Of a DNA stretch of 64,000 nt, positions 55,011-64,000 are shown in pieces. Position numbers and translations under genes: made by a program. Every line of letters starts with the position of its first letter. The stretch's first letter is position 1. The notes below the pieces were generated by a model. It was not told the origin of the DNA. It made no database searches and saw nothing but the letters and a program-made list of their open reading frames with translations. Source of the DNA: Conchocele bisecta (lineage: Eukaryota; Mollusca; Bivalvia; Lucinida; Thyasiridae); assembly GCA_029237695.1 (NCBI GenBank), contig CM055275.1, positions 13,032,899 to 13,096,898 on the forward strand, in the 5' to 3' direction.

Positions 55011-55750
55011 ATTATACGTGGGTGACCGGCCGTCGGCACGTTTCGCGAATTGTAATGTCAAAAAAAACAAAAAACAATCGCAGGAAATTGTGCTAAGGGA
55101 GGTTACTGGTGAGTGTTCAAGCTATGTAACCTATTTATTAAACGGTCTTATAAGTTTAAATGTATATGACTGGCTGAAATCATGGCGTAAATGTAAAAAA
55201 ACTGAGTTCACAGGTCTGCGTTGGCGGCAAAGGCGACAAGACCTATTTTGTCAGAACGTGACAAATTGAAGAGCTCTGTAAGCGTCTACATCCTGTTTAT
55301 AAAGACGCTCTACATCCGTTACTAAGCTTGTAAACATACTTATATAAACGTGGCTATGGTGGCATATTTCTGCCATCTACTTAACGTGATACCGTGATAG
55401 TTAAGTCGTCTTAATACACCTTATAAGACGTCTTACATGTAACTACAGAATTATCGCTTTCAGACCAGATAAACTGGACGCGATAACTAGCACAAAATGT
55501 CGTCAAAACTGTGATACTGCCCACTCGATTAAACGTGACATTGATTTTATGACATTGTATCTCTTCATGATCAGTTGCTAAGCCGTCTTGACTTATCACG
55601 TCAAGACGTCTTACTTACTGGTAAAGACGAGATAAACTGTAAGTTGTTTTATTCTCTTTATTCGACGAGAACATTCATTTTGTGGAAATTGAAATAAAAA
55701 TCGATGTCACTAGTGGACAGTATCACGTGTGCTTAATTTAATTCGATAGT
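55011..55750. other. No gene recognised
   Basis: The ORF at 55,018-55,269 is basic and unrecognised. TAAGTCGTCTT / AAGACGTCTTAC motifs repeat around 55,402-55,630. Confidence 0.4.
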
Positions 55751-55755
55751 TACAG

Positions 55756-56217
55756 GGCTCCAGATAAGGAATTAGTAGTTGAGTATTGTCACTCCATCAT
55801 TTCTGAAACAATTGGGTATTTCAAAATTTGAACTGGGTAAAATAAAATCACACTGCTATTTACACATCAACAGACAGCAGTTATTGAATAGTTTGCTTCT
55901 AAATGAAAACAAGTATTGGCATTTCATTATAATTATCTCCTTCAAGACAATTCTAATGAAATACCAAGATGTGTTTTCTTAGAAAATAAGAAAAATAAAT
56001 GAAAACATTGGAGACAATTCTAATGAAATACAAAGATTTGTTTTCATGGAAAAATAAGAAAAACATGCTATATTTCTGGTCTGTTTATTGTTTTATGCTG
56101 CATGATAAAGGTACTAAAATGTGTATTCCTTTTTGATACTCGCTACTTCTGATTTCAATTGGGTTTTTAGCAATTTTAATTGGGTATTTAAGCAAATACG
56201 CAGCTTATCTGGAGCGA
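55756..56217. mobile_element. Family C foldback, complete
   Basis: GGGCTCCAGATAAGGAATTA ... AATTGGGTATTTCAAAA and AATTGGGTATTTAAGCAAAT ... GCTTATCTGGAGC; the central ATACCAAGATGTGTTTTC block is duplicated. Confidence 0.75.
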
Positions 56218-56221
56218 TGTA

Positions 56222-56307
56222 GTTATTACTGATTGCATAAGAAACGGGGCTTTGCCGAGCTTCTTATGAAATAAGTCAACGAGTTTAATGAATACCATAT
56301 TAAATCA
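56222..56307. mobile_element. Family H foldback, half plus loop
   Basis: TGATTGCATAAGAAACGGGG, CTTTGCCGAGCTTCTTATGA and ACCATATTAAATC. Confidence 0.6.
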
Positions 56308-56604
56308 ATACGCATCTTAGATTATCTTTATTACATAAGCTCATCCTTATACATTGAAGCTATTACTGGTCACAGCATTCTATTTAAATACACCCTAAGG
56401 CTTTTGTTTTTCGTTAGTGATTCTGACCGCTGTGCCAGACATGACGTCACAAATAATGACGTCATTGTGCCGTCATATACTGTATAGACGCCATTAACGT
56501 TGTTTTAATGCGAATAAGGTTAGTGAATATATATGCCAAATTGTATTCAAATTGGATGAAGTGATCAAGTGACACTACTTATTGACCCACCCTCGTACAG
56601 ATAC

Positions 56605-57255
56605 ACGGTGTATGATCACGTCGTACTAACAACAACAACACGTACTGAAACTTCCAGAATCCATATAATTCAAAGTACGTATTCAGGCGCGGATACAGAA
56701 ATAATTGCAGGGGGTGGGGGTCTAGACCTCCGCGAGCGCGAAGAGTGATGCGCATCGTAAAGTCGAGGGTGTGGGGGTCCTCCACCAGAAAATGTTAAAT
56801 GCCAGATCGCCGCAGATGCGATTTCCTGACACCTAGGCCACGAAAAAGTCATCCAACTATTCGAGTATTGTAGATTTTTTATTTGTTTTTGCCGGGAACA
56901 GGGGGGGGGGGGGGGGTGACGGGTCCGGACACGCCCCCCCCCCCTGTATCAGCGCCTGGTATTCTTTTATATTGTCCTTATTACGTAACGGATTTTGATG
57001 AAATATGGCGCATCAAAAGCGTCTTGTTAAGCTGCATTTGGTGGTCTCTGTTTTTTTCGGCCAAACTTCGGTCGTTTTTGCGAAGAATTGATTCTTCGCA
57101 AAAACGACAGAAGTCTGTGCCGAAATCCATGGACCACCAAATGCAGCTCATGTAGATGCGTTTACTGCTGCACCATATTTCATCAAAATCCGTTGCATAT
57201 TAAGGACAATAATACTTACTTTGGAGTGGGCGACGCTGTTGTTGTAACCACGTGA
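56605..57255. mobile_element. Family L foldback interrupted by a TIR element
   Basis: Ends GGTGTATGATCACGTCG and GTTGTAACCACGTGAC. The arms contain GTCCTTATTACGTAACGGAT and GCTGCATTTGGTGGTC with their mirrors. The interruption is at 56,694-56,958. Confidence 0.75.
56694..56958. mobile_element. TIR element nested in family L, 5-bp duplication GTATT
   Basis: CAGGCGCGGATACAG and CTGTATCAGCGCCTG are inverted ends. GTATT occurs on both sides, and the uninterrupted relative has one. Inside is a run of 15 or more G followed by a C run, and CCGCGAGCGCGAAG. Confidence 0.75.
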
Positions 57256-58095
57256 CTGGAGAAATGGGCTTACATGTATGGGCAAAAACTCACTTTTTGA
57301 GATTTTTCGATTTTCTGATACATGTAGTATCATCAAATGTATGTCCGATCGAAACATTTGGGCTTGATATCTATGTTCGTTACCGAGATACCGCGTTTTT
57401 TGTAACATAGGTATCGCTAACAACGACGCTAATAAAATGCGTCATTTCGGCTTTCTGTTATTCTTGACATGCATTTAATTTCTGCAATATTTAGATATTC
57501 TTGACATGCATCTAATTTCTGCAATAAGAATTCAATGTTTATCGGTATACAACATCTTACACCATAGCAACGTGTTTTCCGTGTTGGATATTGATTGGCA
57601 AAGAACTATTAAATAAATAACTGGTTGCCAACCTAGCAACAGAAAATTGTGGTTGTCTGGCAACCAAAAATATGCATTTGTTTTCACAATGCTTTTGAGA
57701 GTAAAATATCGTTCTTATATCATGTATATACTAGTAATAATCATTTATAAATAGTTTAATTTACAGTTGGTCCAAACAAAAAAAATGAACAGACACGAAG
57801 ACGTATCCAATTCCAAGAAGTTGAACTTCAATGCATGTTTCCCATACTATTGGCAGAACATCTGAACTTACTGAAAAAAGGAAATACAATATGAATTTGA
57901 GAATAATTGTTGACACTTGTGAACGTCCAGGCATGCATCAGAGATCATGGTAAGTTGTATGCACAAAACGACAAACGCGTTTTGTTGTCCAAATTGTGGG
58001 ATAAAGTTGAAGCGAGGAATACGCAATACACACACGTGTATAAGGATGCTTCGCTGGCTGGGTCGCTTCAATATTTGGTAATGTGCTTGTTCAAT
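57256..58095. other. No gene recognised
   Basis: A duplicated motif TTCTTGACATGCAT..AATTTCTGCAATA occurs at about 57,460 and 57,500. The ORFs at 57,868-58,200 overlap on both strands and lack a known domain. Confidence 0.4.
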
Positions 58096-58509
58096 GTGCA
58101 TGATCACGTGGTTACAACAACAACAACTTCCGCCCACTCCAAAGTAAGTATTATTTGATATTTTCCTGAATATGCAACGGATGTTGATGAAATATGGCAC
58201 AGCAAACGCGTCGTCGTCAGATGCATTTGGTGGTCCAGGGTGTTTGGCACAGATTTATGTCATTTTTGCAAAGAATCGATTTACGTGTCGGAGACACGGA
58301 CATCGATTCTTCGCAAGAACGATAGAAGTTTGGGTGAAAATACAGAGACCACCAAATGCAGCGTAACAAAATGCGTTTGATGCGCCATATTTCATCAAAA
58401 TCCGTTACGTAATAAGGACAATATAAAAGAATACGTACTTTCAATCGGATGAATTCTGGAAGTTTCAGGACTTGTTGTTGTTGTTAGTACCACGTGATCA
58501 TACACCTTG
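58096..58509. mobile_element. Family L foldback, complete
   Basis: GTGCATGATCACGTGGTTAC ... GTACCACGTGATCATACACC; inner stem ATCGATTTACGTGTCGGAGA. It has the longer right subterminal part (GAATTCTGGAAGTTTCAGGA) that is absent at 17,572. Confidence 0.8.
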
Positions 58510-59276
58510 TTGTTACTGACCTCCAATTATAATAATAATTTCACAATTAGGTTTCACATACTAAATACAGTTGAACAATTGGTATCACTGGCGAGTATAA
58601 TTATGCACTATGGTTGAACGGTTATACTGTTTATGTTCGCTGGCGGCCATCTTTGTAGCCATATTGGATAGTTTGAATTGCTCAAGGATATCAGCTTGAT
58701 CAGCTCCATACCTCTCGCGAGGGTAGCAATTTAACCCCATCTCTTTAATGTAACACATGAAAGAGTGATTTTTGCAATCGGTTATCCGGCGTGTCTGATA
58801 TGTTCGCGATATAAAACTGTCAATTTGAAAGCTGTATCAATAAATAATTAATAAAGAAAATAAACAAGCAGAAATTGGTTATTTTTGCCGTGTCAAGGTG
58901 TTTATGTGACATGTACATGTATATCTTGTAAATTGTAAAGCTTCATTTCGTTATGTTGAATGTTGAACAACAACAAGAGAACAGATGCCTTCCATGGGAA
59001 AACGATTTAACAGTTCTTTTATTTTTGGCAATTTACTTGTTCTACATCAAAGATTATTTGTTTGAATGAATAAAATATACAGTTTCCTAAGCTTTTACCT
59101 ACATGCAAAAGGTTTGGGTATTTGAATGGGTCAAATTGTAGCCGTGGTAACACATCGGAGGTGAATTATTGTAGCTAGATGTCCGCCTGATGTGTATTAT
59201 AGAGGTGTTAAGTAGATATACTCCAGTGAGAAAGACACTTTTACATTCGGTGCAGGGTATACCCCTATTGCAACCT
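58510..59276. other. No gene recognised
   Basis: Unique-looking AT-rich sequence with no repeat-family match in the window and only short ORFs. Confidence 0.45.
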
Positions 59277-59385
59277 GGGCCCGGTTGCTCAAAACCTCCG
59301 TTAACTTAACAGTCTGTTAAATCCTTAGCATTGCTAAGGATTTAACAGTCTGTTAAGCTAACAAGGGTTTTGAGCAACCGGGCCC
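59277..59385. mobile_element. Family N palindromic MITE
   Basis: GGGCCCGGTTGCTCAAAACC ... AAATCCTTAGC|ATTGCTAAGGATTT ... GTTTTGAGCAACCGGGCCC; close to a perfect palindrome. A second copy is at 61,451-61,558. Confidence 0.85.
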
Positions 59386-59427
59386 GCACTACTTTGCAAC
59401 CCAAACATTACCGTTCAGCCACGGAGT

Positions 59428-59658
59428 TTACATAGACCACACTTTACCACCAGTTGGAATCTCAATATAACTGCCGTAAAACACAGGAAAGTGCATTTCG
59501 AAGAGCTCGAAAATAGGATAACCCCCTAGTTGCGAACGGTAACTCTTGCAATTACTCCCGTACCGTCCGTAGCTAGCAAGATTTACCTTCGCAACTAGAC
59601 ACCCCCCCGTTCCCCAAATGCTGGTTCCGCCCCTGAATCCGCATGTACTCTGAAACAT
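59428..59658 (-). CDS. Unrecognised 76-codon minus-strand ORF
   Basis: It reads GGTSIWGTGGCLVAKVNLAS, YGRYGSNCKSYRSQLGG and FPVFYGSYIEIPTGG, Gly/Ser/Tyr-rich with three Cys. A related nucleotide patch (AACTCTTGCAAT.TACT.CCGTACCGT) occurs at about 48,033, inside an arm repeat, which makes a repeat origin at least as likely as a host exon. Confidence 0.2.
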   Translation of the reverse strand: MFQSTCGFRGGTSIWGTGGCLVAKVNLASYGRYGSNCKSYRSQLGGYPIFELFEMHFPVFYGSYIEIPTGGKVWSM

Positions 59659-59790
59659 GTGTCAACATTTTACGCCATTTACGGAAAACATTGTAAATTT
59701 TGTAAACGTATTTATTGAAATTACGCAGATGTCCGAAGGTACAAAATCACATGGCGTGTCTCGTATATGTGTCACGTAATTCGGAACGAA

Positions 59791-60203
59791 CTAACGCCTA
59801 TCGTGCAGAAAATGAAGTCGACCTTCCCTGCAAGTAAGTCGGTAAAATAAACCAGTAGCCTATTTCACCAACCTATCAACACTTGATCAATCAGGACTAG
59901 TAGCCTATTTCATCAACATTGCAAAGTATACATTAGTAGCAAAGTATACTTTGAGGGAGAAATTTTCAATTTTATGATAAATTTATTAATTTTTATTATG
60001 CTGAATTTATTACATTATCACAGCCAATTTGGCTGTGATAATGTAATAAATTCAGTATAATAATTCTGCATACTTTTAATCATGAAATATATGCATGTGT
60101 TAGTTCTATATGAAATAATGCATTTCAGGAAAAATAAATGATTACTCCCTCAAAGTATACTAACGCCTATCGTGCAGAAAATGAAGTCGACCTTCCCTGC
60201 AAT
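59791..60203. repeat. About 40-bp direct repeat flanking a family M element
   Basis: TAACGCCTATCGTGCAGAAAATGAAGTCGACCTTCCCTGCAA-type sequence lies at 59,792-59,832 and again at 60,164-60,203, on both sides of the family M element (59,899-60,163). Confidence 0.8.
59899..60163. mobile_element. Family M foldback element, complete
   Basis: CAACATTGCAAAGTATACAT ... CAGCCAATTTGGCTG central stem ... CTCCCTCAAAGTATAC. A decayed outer end (CCAGTAGCCTATTTCACCAA) lies at 59,860. Confidence 0.75.
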
Positions 60204-60450
60204 AATATACAGCTGTTTGTGTGCTTATAAATGTAATAAGTACATTCATCTGTCAACTGAAAAAGGTGCGTATTCGCGCCCGGTTTGGTATGTCGGGTTG
60301 AGCGATGGTAAAATAAACTAGAGGTCCCGGGGTCGGGCACCGGCTGGTGCACGTTGTGCTCGCCCTGTGAAATATAGACAGGTTGAACAAATACATGTTG
60401 TATTGTATCGTATTGTTTTATCACTGCTCAAACCTGAGACACGGTATCTT

Positions 60451-60684
60451 CAGGTGACGCATTTAATTAGTATAAATAACTAAAAAACATACCATGCCGC
60501 ATTTGCATATGAAAATAGAGTGATACCACCGCGAGTCACTGTCAGTAAACTTAATATTACTAAATGATTGGTATCTGTATAGCGGGCACTTCCAACTTTT
60601 AGAACTGGTGGACTAGTTACACAATTATACACTTATTTAATTCCTATAAAGAACATCCTGTGCCTACTGAGTGGGCATGTACCT
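60451..60684. mobile_element. Family A copy A8, 3' half
   Basis: GGTGACGCATTTAATTAGTA ... CTACTGAGTGGGCATGTACCT, then TTAA (60,685-60,688). The left half is absent. Confidence 0.75.
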
Positions 60685-60767
60685 TTAATCTCATAATTAT
60701 ATCGTTTTCACGACGAATCGGTTACCGTCACTGTAAATAAAAATGTATAGTGGTATTCACATATTCA

Positions 60768-60871
60768 AGCGGGCACTTGTAATTGTTAGAACAGGTGGAA
60801 TGGCGACACAATTATACACTTATTCAATTCATATACATACTATTGTGTGCCTACTGAGTGGGCATGTACCT
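60768..60871. mobile_element. Family A copy A9, 3' end only
   Basis: AGCGGGCACTTGTAATTGTT ... GAGTGGGCATGTACCT, then TTAA (60,872-60,875). Confidence 0.7.
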
Positions 60872-61097
60872 TTAAAAGTCGTTTCAAACATTAGGTACAC
60901 CTTGTAAGATGGCCAACATCTAGACAGGAACTTCCCCATTTCCATTCATCATAATCAATCGAACTTACCACTGGCTGCGATAAAACCTCCTTAGTACGTT
61001 TACCGAACCAGTCGCGAGACCAGCTTTCGTGTTGATCAAATGTTCTAAACCTGATTTAGTTTATTGCAAAAGCGGAATGGGTACGAAGTTTCCTGTT

Positions 61098-61262
61098 TTG
61101 CAGATGCGTATTCGCATTTACTTGTGCCGTTTTTATTTCGTTTTCAGACACCCGTGGAAAAAGCTAAAACTCAAGGTTTTGAGTTTTAGCTTTTTCCAAG
61201 GGTGTCGGAAAACAAAATAAATGCATACATGTAAATAAATGTAAATATGCATCTGGAACATA
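61098..61262. mobile_element. Foldback with perfect inner stem
   Basis: GACACCCGTGGAAAAAGCTA|AAACTCAA..TTGAGTTT|TAGCTTTTTCCAAGGGTGTC (61,147-61,208), with outer arms extending to GCAGATGCGTATTCGCATTT / AAATATGCATCTGG. Confidence 0.7.
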
Positions 61263-61450
61263 GGACACATAGTAGAAGATCCTCTTTTGCAATAAACTGA
61301 ATTGGCCCGAATGTGTTCTTGAATTTGTACAGTGGAACCTGTCTAAAACAGACACCAATACATCTGGGTTTCTTGGTCATTTATCTGACATGATCATGCC
61401 TGTTATTGATCGAATAGCACACTAATATAGCTCAGAATTATCAAACGTCT

Positions 61451-61558
61451 GGATCCGGTTGCTCAAAGCAACTGTTAGCTTAACAGACTGCTAAATCCTT
61501 AACATTGTTAAGGATTTAAAAGTCCGTTAAGCTAACAGAGGTTTTGAGCAACTGAGCC
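61451..61558. mobile_element. Family N palindromic MITE, second copy
   Basis: CCGGTTGCTCAAAGCAACTG ... CTAAATCCTTAAC|ATTGTTAAGGATTT ... GTTTTGAGCAACTGAGCC. Confidence 0.8.
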
Positions 61559-61662
61559 CTGATTTCAAGTGAAACAACTGCAGCTGCCTACACCAATACA
61601 CCATATACATGTATATGGTGTATTGGTGTAGGCAGCTGCAGTTGTTTCACTTTAAATCAGGG
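61557..61662. repeat. 106-bp palindrome with an 84-bp perfect core
   Basis: AGTGAAACAACTGCAGCTGC ... CCATATACA|TGTATATGG ... exact mirror from 61,568 to 61,651, no spacer. The arms extend to CCCTGATTT / AAATCAGGG with one mismatch. Confidence 0.92.
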
Positions 61663-61689
61663 ATCAATTGCTCAATTGCTCAATTTCAC

Positions 61690-62950
61690 CGATAATGGCT
61701 GGAAACCAGTCTTCGGGTGTATTCGATTTAAACTCCAGGATTTAGCGGGAGCGATTCTGACTCTCAGCGGGAAAAAAATAGGTGGTCCAACTCGATACTC
61801 TAGTAATCCACCACACGGCAGTTGTTTCGAGTACCGTTCAAGTTATTGATCCCAAATCTAGAATTTCCATCCTAAGGCTTATCGCATCAGCTGTTTTTGC
61901 CCATATTGATTTTGAGAAAAAAATCGTATATGACGGGGCTTATCAATTATGGCGAAAGTTGACACAAACTTCAGAGCTCACGCGAGCCGGAATTGAATTG
62001 CCCTTTACCTCTGAATTTGTTGTCACAATCAACGTCATTTTCGGAAAATATTACTAATTTTCAAATCAATAATTGTGGTAAAAAAACGGCGATGCGACCA
62101 AATTGTGAACCCGAGATCCAGGCTCATTACAAGTCTATTTTCTTAAATTCAAATCAATGTGAAACTGCTTGTTTTGGCGACCCCGAGTCTACTCCAGGAG
62201 ATGCAACGAAAAACGTCCGTAGACATTCGTAAACGACTATCCGCACGGATAAAACAAATGCTACAGTGAAATTGGTCCTGGGGGGAAGGCGGGGCACAGC
62301 AGACATTTTATTATTTTGAATGTGTCAGGTTTATATTTTACATGTGGGACAGTATCATAAGTAATAAATGAAAATATGGTAACATTATTACTATTTCGAC
62401 CAACGCGCACGTTGAATAAAATGGTGGTCGAACTAACTAAGTTAAAATAGGACGAGTTGAACAGCGCCCGAATTCACCAATTAATATAATCGTAGTAGCG
62501 ATAGACACTATAAATAACACAATCGGATCATGGCAGATTTTTTCGTAGAAAATTGGTGACACATGGCGCAACAAAATGGCGGGCACAGCAAACAAACTTG
62601 GAAGAAACAAATTGCAAAAGTCCACCACCAATGTTAACCTTATTTCGATTTATTTTACGACCGAAGCAAAGGAGGAATATCAATCCATTGCACAAGGCAT
62701 CATACAGTCATATTGTTGAGCTTGGTATGTGGAGTCCCCAAATTAATCGTGATTGACATTATTGATGAATTGCTGTCAAACGTGGTCAGCAAACAAACTG
62801 GATCGCGTGTTGCAAAGATCAATCTGCCAATCAAAGCATTCTTCATGAGCGTCTGCACTGTTTGTCATTCAGATAATGAAACATCTCGCATGATTGTTTG
62901 AATACATTATACTGCTTGTTACATAACTTATAACTATAAGTGTGCTAGCA
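61690..62950. other. No gene recognised
   Basis: ORFs at 61,782-62,057 (91 codons), 62,553-62,756 and 62,713-62,901 have no recognised domain. Composition is less AT-extreme than the MITE-rich parts, so unrecognised exons cannot be excluded. Confidence 0.4.
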
Positions 62951-63061
62951 GATCCGGTACTACACTGGTCACAAATGTCATAAGCCCAATTACTCTAGTA
63001 ACAGTTACTTATATGTACTTGGAATCATTGAAAACTTGAACTAATTTTGGTGCTCTTATAA

Positions 63062-63108
63062 GTAAGTGAAGCAGTGTTACAATACACATGTAAGTATAAC
63101 ACTGCTTC
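63062..63108. repeat. Short hairpin
   Basis: GAAGCAGTGTTA ... TAACACTGCTTC, with a loop of about 17 bases. Confidence 0.6.
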
Positions 63109-63189
63109 AATTAATTATATGAAGAACAAAACAGTACCATAAATACATAAATTAGTACAATTTGTTTCCGAATCGGTTTTTGTAATCAA

Positions 63190-63323
63190 AATATGGAAAT
63201 ACCCAATTGAAAAAAATTGATGGGTTAACGTTTTTAAAATACCCAATTGAAAATTGAGAATACCAAATTGATTTCAAAAGTATGGAGTAACAGTACCCAA
63301 CGTCAAATTCCTTATCTGGAGCC
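63190..63323. repeat. Family C fragment
   Basis: Repeated AATACCCAATTGAAAA and the terminus TTCCTTATCTGGAGCCC. Confidence 0.6.
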
Positions 63324-63345
63324 CTGTAGTATAACGGAAAACATT

Positions 63346-63700
63346 AATAAACAAACTTTAGCTAAAAACTTTAACCGGACACACGTACGTACGTACGCCA
63401 AAGTGCCGACTATACCGCGCTGTCCGCAAGCGGGCGCGACAAAAAGACAATAATATTGTAGTTGTTAAAACATATTACATTTTCAAATAATTTCTGAATG
63501 TTTTAGTACTGGTAATCAAGTTTTCCATTTCAGAAATATTGGTAGCCAAAGGGCTATATTGTGGCTACCAGTAGTGCCACCTTACTTACTGAATGAAAAT
63601 ATGAGTAATGATAAAAATACACAAAGTTTCAAGTCAATCCAACTTACGGTTGCAGAGATATTGGGTACCCAACAACTTTAAACACAAATCTTAAGGATGG
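63346..63700. repeat. Helitron-like fragment, reverse orientation
   Basis: CACGTACGTACGTACGCCAA, GTGCCGACTATACCGCG and CCGCAAGCGGGCGCGACAAA match the end of the element at 48,915 in reverse. At about 63,630 AGTTTCAAG.TCAATCCAACTTACGGTTGCAGAGATA resembles its minisatellite unit. Confidence 0.55.
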
Positions 63701-64000
63701 AGGAACGGAAATATGAAAACTATAGTTTGTATGCCGGGGGTATAATAAGATTATAGTGTTATGTTTCAACCTCAAGTATGCTATATGTGCGCACATTTTC
63801 CTGAAATAACTTCTGTATTCTATACCCGATCATTATGATACTTTTTTGTAGAATCAATATTTGTAACATTGGTAATTACTAGCTTAGATAATCTCAGCTT
63901 GACGATGTCTTTTTCTATTTCATATGTCTTGTATATTTTCTGTATCCTTCTAGCTGAGTTGTCACAATAACAGCCTCATCTCAATGATTTTGTACTTGCG
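63701..64000. other. No feature recognised at the window end
   Basis: AT-rich, no ORF of note, no match to the families above. Confidence 0.45.

Noticed and set aside
1..64000. Endogenous virus or toxin gene
   Set aside because: No integrase, envelope, capsid or toxin motif was recognised in any frame; the RT fragments are of non-LTR type.

Overview
This is a eukaryotic, AT-rich, intron- and transposon-dominated window with almost no intact coding capacity. The mix of small foldback elements, tRNA-headed SINEs, Helitron-like elements with internal minisatellites and (ACGT)n runs, and decayed tnp2, L1-like, Tc1 and HIRAN-domain ORFs suggests an invertebrate, most likely a bivalve mollusc. That assignment is inference. 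No bacterial operon, rRNA gene or stand-alone tRNA gene was seen.

Layout. 1-1.2 kb: the minus-strand remnant of a tnp2-type (CACTA/En-Spm) transposase. 1.5-1.84 kb: non-LTR retrotransposon tail. 2.1-3.65 kb: plus-strand exons of an unrecognised gene with matching splice phases; a small MITE lies in the last intron. 3.9-4.9 kb: broken L1-like reverse transcriptase. 5-25 kb: a mosaic of foldback/MITE families (named A to N here), one Helitron-like element, a GC-rich palindromic element and a full-length but frameshifted Tc1 transposon with TA duplication (21.37-22.92 kb).

25.56-53.05 kb is best read as one giant imperfect palindrome. The left arm (25,560-38,696) and the right arm (39,541-53,050) match in inverted order around a spacer of about 845 bp. 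Landmarks in mirror order are a palindromic GGAAATTTCC satellite, a small conserved ORF, a 33-bp-type minisatellite and several foldbacks. The arms differ by large insertions, and each serves as the empty site for insertions in the other. This proves a TTAA duplication for family A. The right arm ends at a 500-N gap, so a haplotype or scaffolding artefact remains possible.

53.55-64 kb: another foldback mosaic, including a second, diverged version of a bipartite hairpin-plus-TIR composite seen at 11.6 and 15.5 kb, nested elements with clean target duplications, and a perfect 84-bp palindrome.

No pathway or operon can be built from this window. Its content is the history of transposons inserting into one another. 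Coordinates of repeats are read by eye and may be off by a few bases.
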